From Gemmatimonadota bacterium (lineage in GTDB: Bacteria; Gemmatimonadota; Gemmatimonadetes; Gemmatimonadales; Gemmatimonadaceae), in contig JAQBPY010000399.1 in NCBI GenBank assembly GCA_028287285.1, positions 1-48,934 of the forward strand: DNA of 48,934 nt. Reading direction: 5' to 3'. A program made the position numbers and the translations under genes. Below the pieces are notes generated by a model that was not told the origin of the DNA, searched no databases, and saw only the letters and a list, made by a program, of their open reading frames with translations. Shown piece after piece: positions 8,665-17,065 of the stretch; within the stretch, counting starts at the first letter, position 1, and each line of letters starts with the position of its first letter.

Positions 8665-9086
8665 GCGCAACCGTTCCCATCGGCTGGCGCGTGCGCGCCA
8701 TTCTCGCGACGGCCGTGGTGCCGCCGCTGCTCACGTTCACGTCGTTCGCCCGCCTGGAGCGTGCGCTGTCCACCGCGGCGCGCTGGAGCCGTGCCGGCGC
8801 GCCTGACGACCAGTACGCCGCCAACTGGGTGGACGGTGTGCTGGACCGGCTGCCAAATCCGTGGCTCCGCACCTGCCTCCGGCGCGCATCGGTGCTGTAC
8901 TACCTGCTCCTCTCCGCAGGCAGGTCGGTGGAGCTCTGTATTGGTGTGCGAAAAGACACCAGGGGCGAGCTGCATGCGCATGCGTGGCTGCTGCTGGACG
9001 GGGCCATCTACCTGGAGCCGGCGAATACCCGCGATGTGGCGTCGCAGTTTCAGGAGATTGCGCGCTTTCCGAGCGTGGCAAAGTGA
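8625..9086 (+). CDS. Lasso-peptide B2-type leader protease (transglutaminase-like)
   Basis: A protein of up to 153 residues matching the lasso biosynthesis B2 family, a transglutaminase-fold Cys protease that removes the leader. The probable catalytic Cys is in L-R-T-C-L-R-R-A, the His in H-A-H-A-W-L, and an Asp in L-L-D-G. The pattern of R-C-L-x-R-A followed by I-G-V and A-H-A-W is typical. The start is uncertain: GTG at 8625 overlaps pqqD by 40 bases, while GTG at 8694 would give about 130 residues; neither has a clear ribosome binding site. The gene overlaps the nucleotidyltransferase start by four bases (GTGA). Confidence 0.83.
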   Translation: MRGVEAADHGRSLSATVPIGWRVRAILATAVVPPLLTFTSFARLERALSTAARWSRAGAPDDQYAANWVDGVLDRLPNPWLRTCLRRASVLYYLLLSAGRSVELCIGVRKDTRGELHAHAWLLLDGAIYLEPANTRDVASQFQEIARFPSVAK

Positions 9087-10189
9087 CGTCTGCGAGTCTG
9101 CTCGTGGAAACGCTGCGGATCATACCTGCCGCAAGCGCCCGCGTACTCGCCGATGGCTGGGCACATGCAGACACGGACGCGTTGTTAGCTCTTGCGGAAC
9201 ATGAGGGCGCGGCCATATGGCTGCAGCAGCGGTTGAAGGCGTTGAATATTCGGCTCCCTGATGCCGCTCAAGACCGGCTCAAGGCCAGCACGCGCCCTGC
9301 CCTAGTGAACACGCTGCGCGTAGACGCCGAGGCGAGCGCTTGCCTGGCGAGGTTGTCGGGGGCGGGCATTCCTGCGGTGCCGCTCAAAGGGGCGGCGGTG
9401 CGGCGTCTCGCGGCGCGGGTGCCGCTCATCGACGCGCGGGCGGTGAGCGACGTGGACATTCTGGTGGAAGAGCAGCAGGCCGAACGCGCGTGGAGCATAC
9501 TGTGCTCACAGGGCTACACGGCGCTCAAGGCCACTGGCCCGGAGGATGGCCATCACCTGGCGGCTCTCTCGAGTCCGCTCGGTGTGCCGGTGGAGCTTCA
9601 TGTTTCCACGGTGGCGGCCGTTGCGCCGGCCGAGGCGTGGAGAAGGGCTACCCGTGATGGGACGATGGCGAGCTTTGATGGGACGATGCGGCCCATTCCC
9701 GGCGACACCGAGCTGTTGTGGCACGTGATGTCGCACGCGCTCGTCACGGGCTCGGAACTCGCGCGTGAGGGGCTGCGGCTGCGGTACTGGCTCGATGCGG
9801 CCGCGCTCCTTGCAACGGGTGTGGCAATTGACTGGGAGCGCATTCGGCAGCGGCTGACGTCGGCGGAGGCGCCGCGGCCGGTGCTGTTTCGTGCCTGGCT
9901 CCGCACTGCGGCGCTGTTGGCGGGTGTCGAGCTGCCGTCCGCGGCGCTGGGTGCTCCAGGGCGGCCACTCCATCTCGAGCGTATGCTGGCGTGGCGGCTT
10001 CGGCTCCTGCCAACGTTTCGGCACGACCGCTGGGCGGCAACGCTGTTCGAGGAAGGAACGCGCGGTGAAGCGGGCCTGCCCCTTCATGCCGGGGACGCAG
10101 GCGATACACTTGGTGAGCGCGTGCGACATGCGGCGGCAGGGTGCGCCGCACGAGCATGGTGGATCATCAGGCGACAGGAGAGACCGTGA
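9083..10189 (+). CDS. NTP_transf_5-type nucleotidyltransferase of the RiPP operon
   Basis: A protein of about 368 residues. The GTG start overlaps the B2 stop (GTGA), which is why the longer upstream frame was rejected. It contains P-L-K-G-A-A-V-R-R-L followed by V-S-D-V-D-I-L-V, the Asp-containing core of the NTP_transf_5 nucleotidyltransferase family. These proteins are frequent in lasso and HprK/PqqD clusters, and some act on the peptide or its phosphate. Its exact reaction here is unknown; transfer of a nucleotide or sugar-phosphate to a phosphorylated Ser is a guess. The 3' end overlaps the TonB receptor start by four bases. Confidence 0.8.
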   Translation: MTSASLLVETLRIIPAASARVLADGWAHADTDALLALAEHEGAAIWLQQRLKALNIRLPDAAQDRLKASTRPALVNTLRVDAEASACLARLSGAGIPAVPLKGAAVRRLAARVPLIDARAVSDVDILVEEQQAERAWSILCSQGYTALKATGPEDGHHLAALSSPLGVPVELHVSTVAAVAPAEAWRRATRDGTMASFDGTMRPIPGDTELLWHVMSHALVTGSELAREGLRLRYWLDAAALLATGVAIDWERIRQRLTSAEAPRPVLFRAWLRTAALLAGVELPSAALGAPGRPLHLERMLAWRLRLLPTFRHDRWAATLFEEGTRGEAGLPLHAGDAGDTLGERVRHAAAGCAARAWWIIRRQERP

Positions 10190-12270
10190 AGCATTTTCCA
10201 CGAAGCTGGCGAGTGCTGGCAATGGCCGCTCCCGTGTGGGCGCATGCGCAGGATTCGGTGCGCGTCGCGCTGCCCACGGTTCGGGTCACGGGCACGCGTG
10301 AAGGCCCTCGCGCGCCGCTCGAGCTGCCGTATGCGGTCACGCTCCACCGCCCCGATTCGCTCGCGGCGCTCCGGCGCACCGGGGTCGACGAGCTCCTGTT
10401 TGGCGTGCCTGGCGTGGCGCTGGCCAACCGCCAGAATCCGGCGCAGGATCCTCGCGTGAGCATCCGTGGATTTGGCGCACGATCGGCGTTTGGCGTGCGG
10501 GGCGTGCGGGTGCTGCAGGATGGTGTTCCCGTCACGCTGCCTGATGGACAAACGCCTGTTGATGCGCTCGATCTCGAGGGCACGGACCGCGTGGAAGTGG
10601 TGCGCGGGAGTGCGTCATCGCTGTACGGCAATGCGGCCGGCGGCGTGATCGACCTGCGGTCGGCCCTCGCGTCGCGGCTGTTCACTCCGTATGCGCGCAT
10701 CGTTGCCGGTGCTAACACGCCAACCGTTTCTGCCGCCGGTGCCTCTGGAACGGTGCGTGATGTTGGCATCACGTCGTCGTTAACGCGCATTGTTGGGCGC
10801 GGCTATCGCGACTACTCGGACCAGCGTGTCACCCGCGCGGCCATGCGAATGGTGCTCGCCGGTTCCGACGGTGATGGACCGGCGCCACTCGCACTTTCCG
10901 CACGCATCTCGGACGTGTCGCGCGCGGAAAGTCCGGGCGCGTTGACACGCGCGCAGTTCGACGCGAATCCGCAGCAGTATGACCCGCAGTCGTACCTGAA
11001 GGGGGCGAGCAAGACCGTTCAGCAGGAGGATGTGTCACTCGTGGCAGCACGCGCGCTGGGCGCGGGTGCACGCATCGATGCGTCGGTATTTGGTGGCGCG
11101 CGGGTGCTCAACAACCCCACGACCCAGGCGATCATCGACGTGAAGCGCGCGAGTGGCGGTGCATCGATGAAGGTGAGCGAGCACGGAGCGCTCGACGGGC
11201 ACGACGCGCGCATCTCGGCCGGTGTGGACGCGCAGTGGTTGAATGATGACCGCCAGGAATACACCAACTGCATTGGTGTTACCACGTGTGCCGGCGGCGT
11301 TACCGTACGGGGCACGCAGAACAAGAACCAGCGCGAGCTGGTGGGCAGTGTGGGGCCGTACGCGCGCGCGGAGCTTGCGCTGCTGCCAACGGTGCTGGCG
11401 TCGGCGGGGGTGCGCAGCGACGCGGTGAATTTTCGCCTGCGCGACCGCCTGATCACGGCCACCAATCCGGATGATTCCGGCGAGCGAACGTTGAATGCGG
11501 TGAGTCCGTCTGCGGGGCTCGTGTGGCGTGCAACGCCGTTGTGGTCGGTGTATGGCAGTGTTTCGTCGAGCTTCGATACGCCGACTACCACGGAGCTGGG
11601 CAACAAGGAAGACGGGTCATCGGGCATCAATCCGAGTCTGCAGCCGCAGCGTGCCACGAATCTCGAGGTGGGGAGCAAGGGATTCTTCGTGGGCACGGGG
11701 GTGCGGTGGGATATCGCCGTCTTCGAGGCGAACGTGCACGACGAGCTCGTGCCCTTCGACATTCCCAACGGCAACGGGCGCCGGTTCTATCGGAACGCGG
11801 GACGCACGGTACGCCGCGGTGGTGAGCTTGGCGTGGATGCGGAATCGGGGCCTGTGGCACTGCATGCGGCGTACGAGTACTCGCACTATCGCTACGTGAG
11901 CTACGTGGTGGGCACCACCTCGTATGCCGGCCGCCGCATTCCGGGCATTCCGGAGCAGGCGTTGATGACGTCCGCCTCGTTGAACGCGCTCGACATGCGA
12001 TTTTCCGCAACGGCCGATCTGGCAGGGCCGGCAGACGTGGACGACGCGAATACCGCGCAGGCGCCGGGCCGAGCGGTGTTTGGGCTGGCCGTGTCGCGGG
12101 AGGTGAGTGTTGGCGGCGCGCGGTTCTCCCCGCTGGTGGCGCTGCAGAATGTGGGCGGCGTTCGCTACGCAGGGAGCCTGAGCGTGAATGCCACGGCGGG
12201 CAAGTTCTATGAGCCCGCGCCGGGCCGGACGTTGCTCGTTCGGGTGACCGTGGGGGCGATGGGCAGGTGA
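10186..12270 (+). CDS. TonB-dependent outer-membrane receptor
   Basis: A 694-residue TonB-dependent receptor. The GTG start has an AGGAG ribosome binding site five bases upstream and overlaps the nucleotidyltransferase stop (GTGA). The N-terminal 22 residues form a signal peptide ending in A-H-A-Q. A TonB-box-like stretch (T-V-R-V-T-G-T-R) precedes the plug domain with R-V-S-I-R-G-F-G-A-R and V-E-V-V-R-G-S-A-S-S-L-Y-G-N; the rest is a 22-strand-type barrel. The plug segment V-T-L-P-D-G-Q-T resembles ferric citrate receptors, so siderophore import is possible. Its tight coupling to RiPP enzymes suggests uptake or export of the modified peptide, or of a metal complex of it. Confidence 0.88.
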   Translation: MKHFPRSWRVLAMAAPVWAHAQDSVRVALPTVRVTGTREGPRAPLELPYAVTLHRPDSLAALRRTGVDELLFGVPGVALANRQNPAQDPRVSIRGFGARSAFGVRGVRVLQDGVPVTLPDGQTPVDALDLEGTDRVEVVRGSASSLYGNAAGGVIDLRSALASRLFTPYARIVAGANTPTVSAAGASGTVRDVGITSSLTRIVGRGYRDYSDQRVTRAAMRMVLAGSDGDGPAPLALSARISDVSRAESPGALTRAQFDANPQQYDPQSYLKGASKTVQQEDVSLVAARALGAGARIDASVFGGARVLNNPTTQAIIDVKRASGGASMKVSEHGALDGHDARISAGVDAQWLNDDRQEYTNCIGVTTCAGGVTVRGTQNKNQRELVGSVGPYARAELALLPTVLASAGVRSDAVNFRLRDRLITATNPDDSGERTLNAVSPSAGLVWRATPLWSVYGSVSSSFDTPTTTELGNKEDGSSGINPSLQPQRATNLEVGSKGFFVGTGVRWDIAVFEANVHDELVPFDIPNGNGRRFYRNAGRTVRRGGELGVDAESGPVALHAAYEYSHYRYVSYVVGTTSYAGRRIPGIPEQALMTSASLNALDMRFSATADLAGPADVDDANTAQAPGRAVFGLAVSREVSVGGARFSPLVALQNVGGVRYAGSLSVNATAGKFYEPAPGRTLLVRVTVGAMGR

Positions 12271-12281
12271 ATTAGGTACTA

Positions 12282-12294
12282 CCCCCCCCACCCC
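12282..12294 (+). repeat. C8 homopolymer tract before the protease lipoprotein gene
   Basis: Eight consecutive C residues (12282-12289), then A and four more C, lie where a ribosome binding site would be expected, 6-18 bases before the ATG at 12300. Such tracts can change length by slippage. No other ribosome binding site is evident. Confidence 0.6.
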
Positions 12295-12299
12295 ACCGC

Positions 12300-13724
12300 A
12301 TGCGGCTCGCGTCGCTGTTGTTCGTCGTCTGTGCCGGTGTCGTCATCGCGTCGTGCAGGACCGGCGCGCCCCTCCCTCCCGCAGACGAGATCGTGGAAGG
12401 ACGCACGCTGCTGCCGGTCGTCGTCGACACGGTGGACGGCCCGGAAGCGATCTCCGTCAACCCCGGCAAGTGGACTGTCCGTCATAACGCGGACGAGGTG
12501 CTCGACTTCTGGAGTGCCATCTCCATCCTCGACCTGCCTGGCGCGGAGCACTCGGCCAGGTCGGTGGAAGAGCGCACGTTTGCCCTTGCGTTGCGCACGC
12601 TGATGCGGAGCAACCCGGAGGATGCGGCCATCGCGTTTCGTGCACTGCACCTGCAGGCACTCGATCCCATGGTGCGCAGCCGCTCGCGCGTGGGGCTGAC
12701 GATGGCGCTCTCCTGGCAATCGGACTGGCCGTCGCTCGCGGGCATCGGTGTGGATCCTGATACAGCCGACGGCTCCGATCCACTGGCCGTGCAGGCAGGC
12801 GTTGAGCGGTGGGGGCGCGCGCTGTCCGCAGTGCCTGCGCCCGTGATCGACATTCCGGAACTGCCAACCACGATCCCCATGCGCCGCAGCGCGTTCGGGA
12901 CGCCCGTGGTCACCGTGGAGATCAATGGCCAGCCGCACGAATTCTGGCTCGATACCGGCGCCAGCATGACCCTGTTGTCCGATGAGGTTGCGGTGAAGGC
13001 GGGCGTCAAGCTCGCCGCACGTGATACGCTCGCGCTGAGTGTGGTGGCGGGACACATCCCGGCGCGCGCGGTCTTCGTCGATTCACTCAGGATGGGTCCC
13101 GTGCTCGCGCACGGACTTGGCGCCGCATTGGTGAACAAAGGTGCACTCCGCCTGGATCATCGCATGGTCAACGGCGTGCGTGAAGCCGTGGACATCGACG
13201 GCGTGATTGGCACGGATCTCATCAGGAAGCTCGATCTCGTGATCGATGCACGAGCCGGCACGATCACCGTGCGCAAGCCGCGCCGCGACCCGCAGATCGT
13301 GCCGAATTTGTTCTGGGTGGGCTACCCGGTCGTGCGCCTCGTGACCAAGGATGGGCGGCCGGTGCTATTGGGTCTCGATACCGGTGCCGAAGTCACGTAC
13401 ATCACCACGGCATTGCTCAAGAAGCAGCCGAGGACGTCGGTCGCGGTGCGACATGGCTCGATAGGCGGACTCGGGACGCAGGAGCACACCACCGAGTGGG
13501 TGGCGCGGCAGATCTCGCTCAGCGATGGCGGTTATGCCATCGGGCTCACGAACGTGCCGGTGGCACCCGAGCGACGGTGGACGTTCGTGAACTTCGATGG
13601 CGTGATTGGATCGGACGTGGCGCTGGCGTCGCGGCTGCACCTGGATTTCGTGAACGGGGTGTTCGACGTGCGGCGCAGCGCGACCAATCCGCTGGGAGGA
13701 ATCAACGTCACCATCGCTCACTGA
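12300..13724 (+). CDS. Lipoprotein with two retropepsin-like aspartic protease domains
   Basis: A 474-residue protein. The signal V-V-I-A-S-C gives a lipobox Cys at residue 19, predicting a lipid-anchored protein. A helical N-terminal region runs to about residue 180. Two retropepsin-like domains follow: W-L-D-T-G-A-S at Asp218 and G-L-D-T-G-A-E at Asp360, each with its D-T-G-A flap-type motif. Each domain later carries a G-V-I-G-(T/S)-D strand (about 300 and 435). A single chain can thus supply both catalytic Asp residues, as in pepsin, unlike dimeric retroviral proteases. It begins 29 bases after the TonB receptor and probably belongs to the same operon, where it could trim or destroy the peptide. 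It ends nine bases from the convergent M28 peptidase gene. Confidence 0.82.
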   Translation: MRLASLLFVVCAGVVIASCRTGAPLPPADEIVEGRTLLPVVVDTVDGPEAISVNPGKWTVRHNADEVLDFWSAISILDLPGAEHSARSVEERTFALALRTLMRSNPEDAAIAFRALHLQALDPMVRSRSRVGLTMALSWQSDWPSLAGIGVDPDTADGSDPLAVQAGVERWGRALSAVPAPVIDIPELPTTIPMRRSAFGTPVVTVEINGQPHEFWLDTGASMTLLSDEVAVKAGVKLAARDTLALSVVAGHIPARAVFVDSLRMGPVLAHGLGAALVNKGALRLDHRMVNGVREAVDIDGVIGTDLIRKLDLVIDARAGTITVRKPRRDPQIVPNLFWVGYPVVRLVTKDGRPVLLGLDTGAEVTYITTALLKKQPRTSVAVRHGSIGGLGTQEHTTEWVARQISLSDGGYAIGLTNVPVAPERRWTFVNFDGVIGSDVALASRLHLDFVNGVFDVRRSATNPLGGINVTIAH

Positions 13725-13733
13725 CCGCTCGGA

Positions 13734-15110
13734 TTACCGGGCCAGCGGCGTGCGTGGCAAGCGCTCCGGCATCTCCGCAAGCACGTAGGCGTAAATTGCC
13801 ATCACGGCAACACACTGGGCAACTTCGCGTGGATTGAGCTTGTCGGGCGTGTCGCCGTTGGTGTGATGGAACCAGAAATATCGGCTGCCGTCCACCTCGA
13901 GCCCGGCGCCCGGAACTCCCGCAGCGAGCAGTGGACCGATGTCGGCCTCGCCTCCGCCCTTCACCACGGAATCCGCGCCGATGCGCGACAGCAGCGGCGC
14001 AATGCGCTTGAGCATCGCGATGGCCTCGTCCGTTCCAACGGCAGCGATGCCCGACGGCCGAAACACACCGTTGTCCGACTCGAGCGCGAACACGTGCTTG
14101 TCGACGTCGGCTTTGTGCGCGGCAAGATATCCCAGCCCGCCGCGCGTGCCGTTTTCTTCATTCGTCCATCCGACTACACGGATGGTACGCCGTGGCCTGA
14201 TGCCGAGTGTCTTCATGAGGCGAATGGCTTCCCACGCCGCCACGACTCCGCCGGCGTCATCCATCGCGCCCTGGCCCACGTCCCAGGAATCGATGTGACC
14301 GCCCATCACGACCACTTCATCCGGCAGCTCGCGTCCACGAATCTCGGCAACGAGGTTGCGCGATGGTGCATCGGGCAGCTGCTTCGCACTCATCTTGAGT
14401 GTGACCGTGATGGCTTGCCCGCGATCCTGCATGCGGTGCAGCAGCATGGCATCCTCGAGGGTGACGGCTGCCGCGGGAATCTTCTTGACGGTGCTGTCGT
14501 AGCGGAGCGCGCCGGTGTGCGGTGAGTTGATGGAGAATGGGCCGATGGTGCGAACGAGCATCGCGACGGCGCCAACTTTTGCCGCCGCTGAGGCACCGAG
14601 CCCGCGGTACGCAACGGTCTGGCCATACTCGGTGAAGGGAACGTCGAACAGCACGATCTTGCCCTTGGCCGCAGCCGCGTGCTTCGTGAGATCGTCGAAG
14701 CTGTTGACGACCAGCACCGGCGCGGTGATTCCGGCCGCCGGTGTCGCGACACTCATGCCGAGACCGAGGATGGTCATCGGTTTCCGCCGTGGCGTGATGA
14801 GGTCGAGCGATTCCGCGCCGCGGACCCAGTGCGGCACCATGACCGGCTCGCCGCGCACGTTCTCCAGGCCGTCGGCCTTCATCTTTGCGAGCACCCAGTC
14901 AATGGCGCGCTCGAGGTTGTCGGTGCCGCTGAGGCGGTTGCCGAAGGTGTCCGTGAACTCCGCGATGCGGTTCCACGCCGCGCTGTCCTTCAGCGCGGCG
15001 TCGATGAGCCGGTCGGTGGTCGCTCGGTAGGTGGCGGCGTTCTGTGCGTGCGCGGTGAGCGGTGCAAGGAGGAAACCGCCAATGGCGGCAATGCGTAGGG
15101 CTGTTCGCAT
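13734..15110 (-). CDS. Secreted M28 family aminopeptidase with PA domain
   Basis: A 458-residue zinc peptidase of the M28 family. The signal peptide (about 1-23) ends in A-H-A-Q. A protease-associated region lies at about 130-240. The catalytic metal motifs are visible: G-G-H-I-D-S-W-D, then G-A-M-D-D-A-G-G, then N-E-E-N-G and E-S-D-N-G, and finally H-T-N-G-D near the C-terminus. These supply two His, two Asp and the general-base Glu. The longer frame beginning at 15209 was rejected because the signal peptide starts at 15110. The gene converges on the lipoprotein protease with a nine-base gap. Confidence 0.9.
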   Translation of the reverse strand: MRTALRIAAIGGFLLAPLTAHAQNAATYRATTDRLIDAALKDSAAWNRIAEFTDTFGNRLSGTDNLERAIDWVLAKMKADGLENVRGEPVMVPHWVRGAESLDLITPRRKPMTILGLGMSVATPAAGITAPVLVVNSFDDLTKHAAAAKGKIVLFDVPFTEYGQTVAYRGLGASAAAKVGAVAMLVRTIGPFSINSPHTGALRYDSTVKKIPAAAVTLEDAMLLHRMQDRGQAITVTLKMSAKQLPDAPSRNLVAEIRGRELPDEVVVMGGHIDSWDVGQGAMDDAGGVVAAWEAIRLMKTLGIRPRRTIRVVGWTNEENGTRGGLGYLAAHKADVDKHVFALESDNGVFRPSGIAAVGTDEAIAMLKRIAPLLSRIGADSVVKGGGEADIGPLLAAGVPGAGLEVDGSRYFWFHHTNGDTPDKLNPREVAQCVAVMAIYAYVLAEMPERLPRTPLAR

Positions 15111-15214
15111 AGTGGTGGGCGAGTATGAAATGTGCCTTGGCAAGGTATCGCCGGTTTCAGGTATCGAGTAAGTACGGAGCAGCAATTGGCAGGACCAACC
15201 CTTCCGCACCCGCC

Positions 15215-15811
15215 ATGCTCGAGTTTCTGCAGCACGCCGTGGAGCGATACGGCTATTTCGCTATTGCACTGATCGTCACGCTCGAGGGATTCGGGCTTCC
15301 GCTGCCCGGCGAGACGGCGGTGGTGTCGGCGGCGGCGTTTGCCTCGCGCGGCTCGATGAGTGTTGTGGGGGTCGCCATTGCGGCAGCGGTTGGTGCGTTG
15401 CTTGGCGGTTCGGGAGGCTACTGGATCGGGCGCATTGGCGGACGTCCGCTGCTGCTGCGCTACCAGCACCTGATCCACATTGACGGAAAGCGCATCGCCA
15501 GGGCCGAGGCATACTTCAAGCGGCATGGGGTGAAGACTGTCTTCTTCGCGCGGTTCATTGCCCTGCTGCGAATTTTCGGCTCGCTCTTCGCCGGCGTCGC
15601 GCACATGCCCTTTGTCACCTTCACGCTCGTGAATCTCGCAGGTGGCGTACTCTGGGCCGCAACCTTCAGTGCACTTGGCTACTCCTTTGGCCGCAATCTT
15701 CCCCTGCTCGAGGACTGGCTCGGTGAGATCAGCCTTGCGCTCTCGGTGATGGTGGTGATCGCGATTGTGTGGTTCTGGCGCAGGAACAGGACACAGCAGC
15801 GGGCCGATTGA
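15215..15811 (+). CDS. DedA family membrane protein
   Basis: A 198-residue integral membrane protein of the DedA/SNARE-associated family. The pattern E-G-F-G-L-P-L-P-G-E-T begins at about residue 28 and is a family hallmark. It is followed by G-G-S-G-G-Y-W-I-G-R and F-F-A-R-F-I-A-L-L-R-I-F-G, then two further hydrophobic segments and a basic tail. DedA proteins are implicated in envelope stability and undecaprenyl-phosphate or lipid flipping. The ATG at 15215 gives the usual family length. The next gene is convergent with no spacer. Confidence 0.88.
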   Translation: MLEFLQHAVERYGYFAIALIVTLEGFGLPLPGETAVVSAAAFASRGSMSVVGVAIAAAVGALLGGSGGYWIGRIGGRPLLLRYQHLIHIDGKRIARAEAYFKRHGVKTVFFARFIALLRIFGSLFAGVAHMPFVTFTLVNLAGGVLWAATFSALGYSFGRNLPLLEDWLGEISLALSVMVVIAIVWFWRRNRTQQRAD

Positions 15812-16975
15812 TCAGAACTTGTGCATGAGCTCCCGATCGAGGAAATCCGCGATCACCTTGAATGCGAGCTGGCCACCGAGCCCCGCCGGCGCGAGGTCGA
15901 ATCCATGCTCGGCCCATGGCAGCTCCACGGCGACAACAGGCACGTTCGCTGAACGGAGGTCAGCCGCCGCGGTACGATTGAATTCCGGCTTTACGACATG
16001 GTCCCGTCCAGCATAGACCAGCAGCGTTGGCGGCAGGCCGCGGTGCACCCAGCTCGAGGGTGATGCCATGCGGTAGTTTCGCGGCTTCTCCTCTGGCGTT
16101 CCATTCATGAAATCGTGGAGCACCGCGCGCACGTCGATGGGATTCGGGAATGGAAGATTGCGATAGCCTTCCACGAGGTTGTAGGGCGCGTAGAGTGCGA
16201 CAACGGCCTTTACCGGCAGTGCGCCTTCGGCATAAGAGCTCAACTCGGCGAGATGCCCGCCGGAGGAGCGGCCCAGCACCGCTACGCGATCACGGTCAAT
16301 GCCCCATGCGTCTGCGGAGTCGCGCAGGATGAGCATGGCGAGCCGGATATCGTCGAGCTGTGCGGGGAAGTGCGATTGCGGAGCATGCCGGTAGTCGATG
16401 GCGGCAACCGCATACCCGCGTGCCGCGAGGGCACGACTCACGTTGGCAGCCTGTGACGGGTCGCCGCCGCGCCACGCACCGCCGTAAATCACGATGACCA
16501 CAGGACGCGTCATGTGCGGCGTGGGGGTGTAGAAGCGCATGCTCAGCCGCGTGAGATCGGCGGCCGGATAGTTGATGGTCCGTTCGTCGACATTGCGGCT
16601 CGACGGCAAGCCGCGAATGGCGGTCCACAGCGAAAATGAAGCGGGGCCGTCCACATTTCCGATCTGCTCGGCGGCGGCCGCCGCGACGCGGGTGTACTGC
16701 GTGAGAGGCCGTACGGCAACGAGTGCCGCAATGACCAGGAGCGTGAGCATCGCGCCACGCACCGCACCGCGCCCGCGCAGCGCGCGGTTCACGGGCAGGC
16801 ACCACAGCAGGTCGAAAATGGCGAGAAAGGGAGAGTATTCGCGTGCGCCCACCGCGAGCGCAAACAGCGCCATCGTAAAGGGCGGGATGATCACCATCGC
16901 GGAAAGGAAGATCAGCAGCGCGGCGACGGCCAGCGTTGCAACAACGGCGGTTCGGGAGCTGCTCAGGTGCGGCAT
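15812..16975 (-). CDS. Membrane-anchored alpha/beta hydrolase (esterase-like)
   Basis: A 387-residue protein with several N-terminal membrane segments (about residues 11-60 and 76-90) and a C-terminal alpha/beta-hydrolase domain. The oxyanion region is I-Y-G-G-A-W-R-G-G (about 163-171). The nucleophile motif G-R-S-S-G places Ser237. The acid is in Y-A-G-R-D-H-V and the His in A-E-H-G-F-D. The fold is like BD-FAE or hormone-sensitive-lipase-type esterases. A mature secreted or membrane-tethered esterase is likely; substrate unknown. Divergent to the DUF983 gene. Confidence 0.82.
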   Translation of the reverse strand: MPHLSSSRTAVVATLAVAALLIFLSAMVIIPPFTMALFALAVGAREYSPFLAIFDLLWCLPVNRALRGRGAVRGAMLTLLVIAALVAVRPLTQYTRVAAAAAEQIGNVDGPASFSLWTAIRGLPSSRNVDERTINYPAADLTRLSMRFYTPTPHMTRPVVIVIYGGAWRGGDPSQAANVSRALAARGYAVAAIDYRHAPQSHFPAQLDDIRLAMLILRDSADAWGIDRDRVAVLGRSSGGHLAELSSYAEGALPVKAVVALYAPYNLVEGYRNLPFPNPIDVRAVLHDFMNGTPEEKPRNYRMASPSSWVHRGLPPTLLVYAGRDHVVKPEFNRTAAADLRSANVPVVAVELPWAEHGFDLAPAGLGGQLAFKVIADFLDRELMHKF

Positions 16976-17065
16976 GGGTCGAATGTGGTCGTTCGAGACT
17001 GCCGAGGCAACGGTTCAGGGAAAGCCGGACTGACGCTGCACGGCAATTGCCTTACGTTTCGTCCT

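Noticed and set aside
8861-9082. In-frame extension of the nucleotidyltransferase into B2
   Set aside because: The GTG at 9083 overlaps the B2 stop as GTGA and homology begins after it; the upstream part is a shadow of B2.
7273-10189. Calling this a standard lasso peptide cluster
   Set aside because: No Asn-synthetase-like cyclase, no ABC exporter and no acidic residue at core positions 7-9, so a macrolactam lasso cannot be supported.
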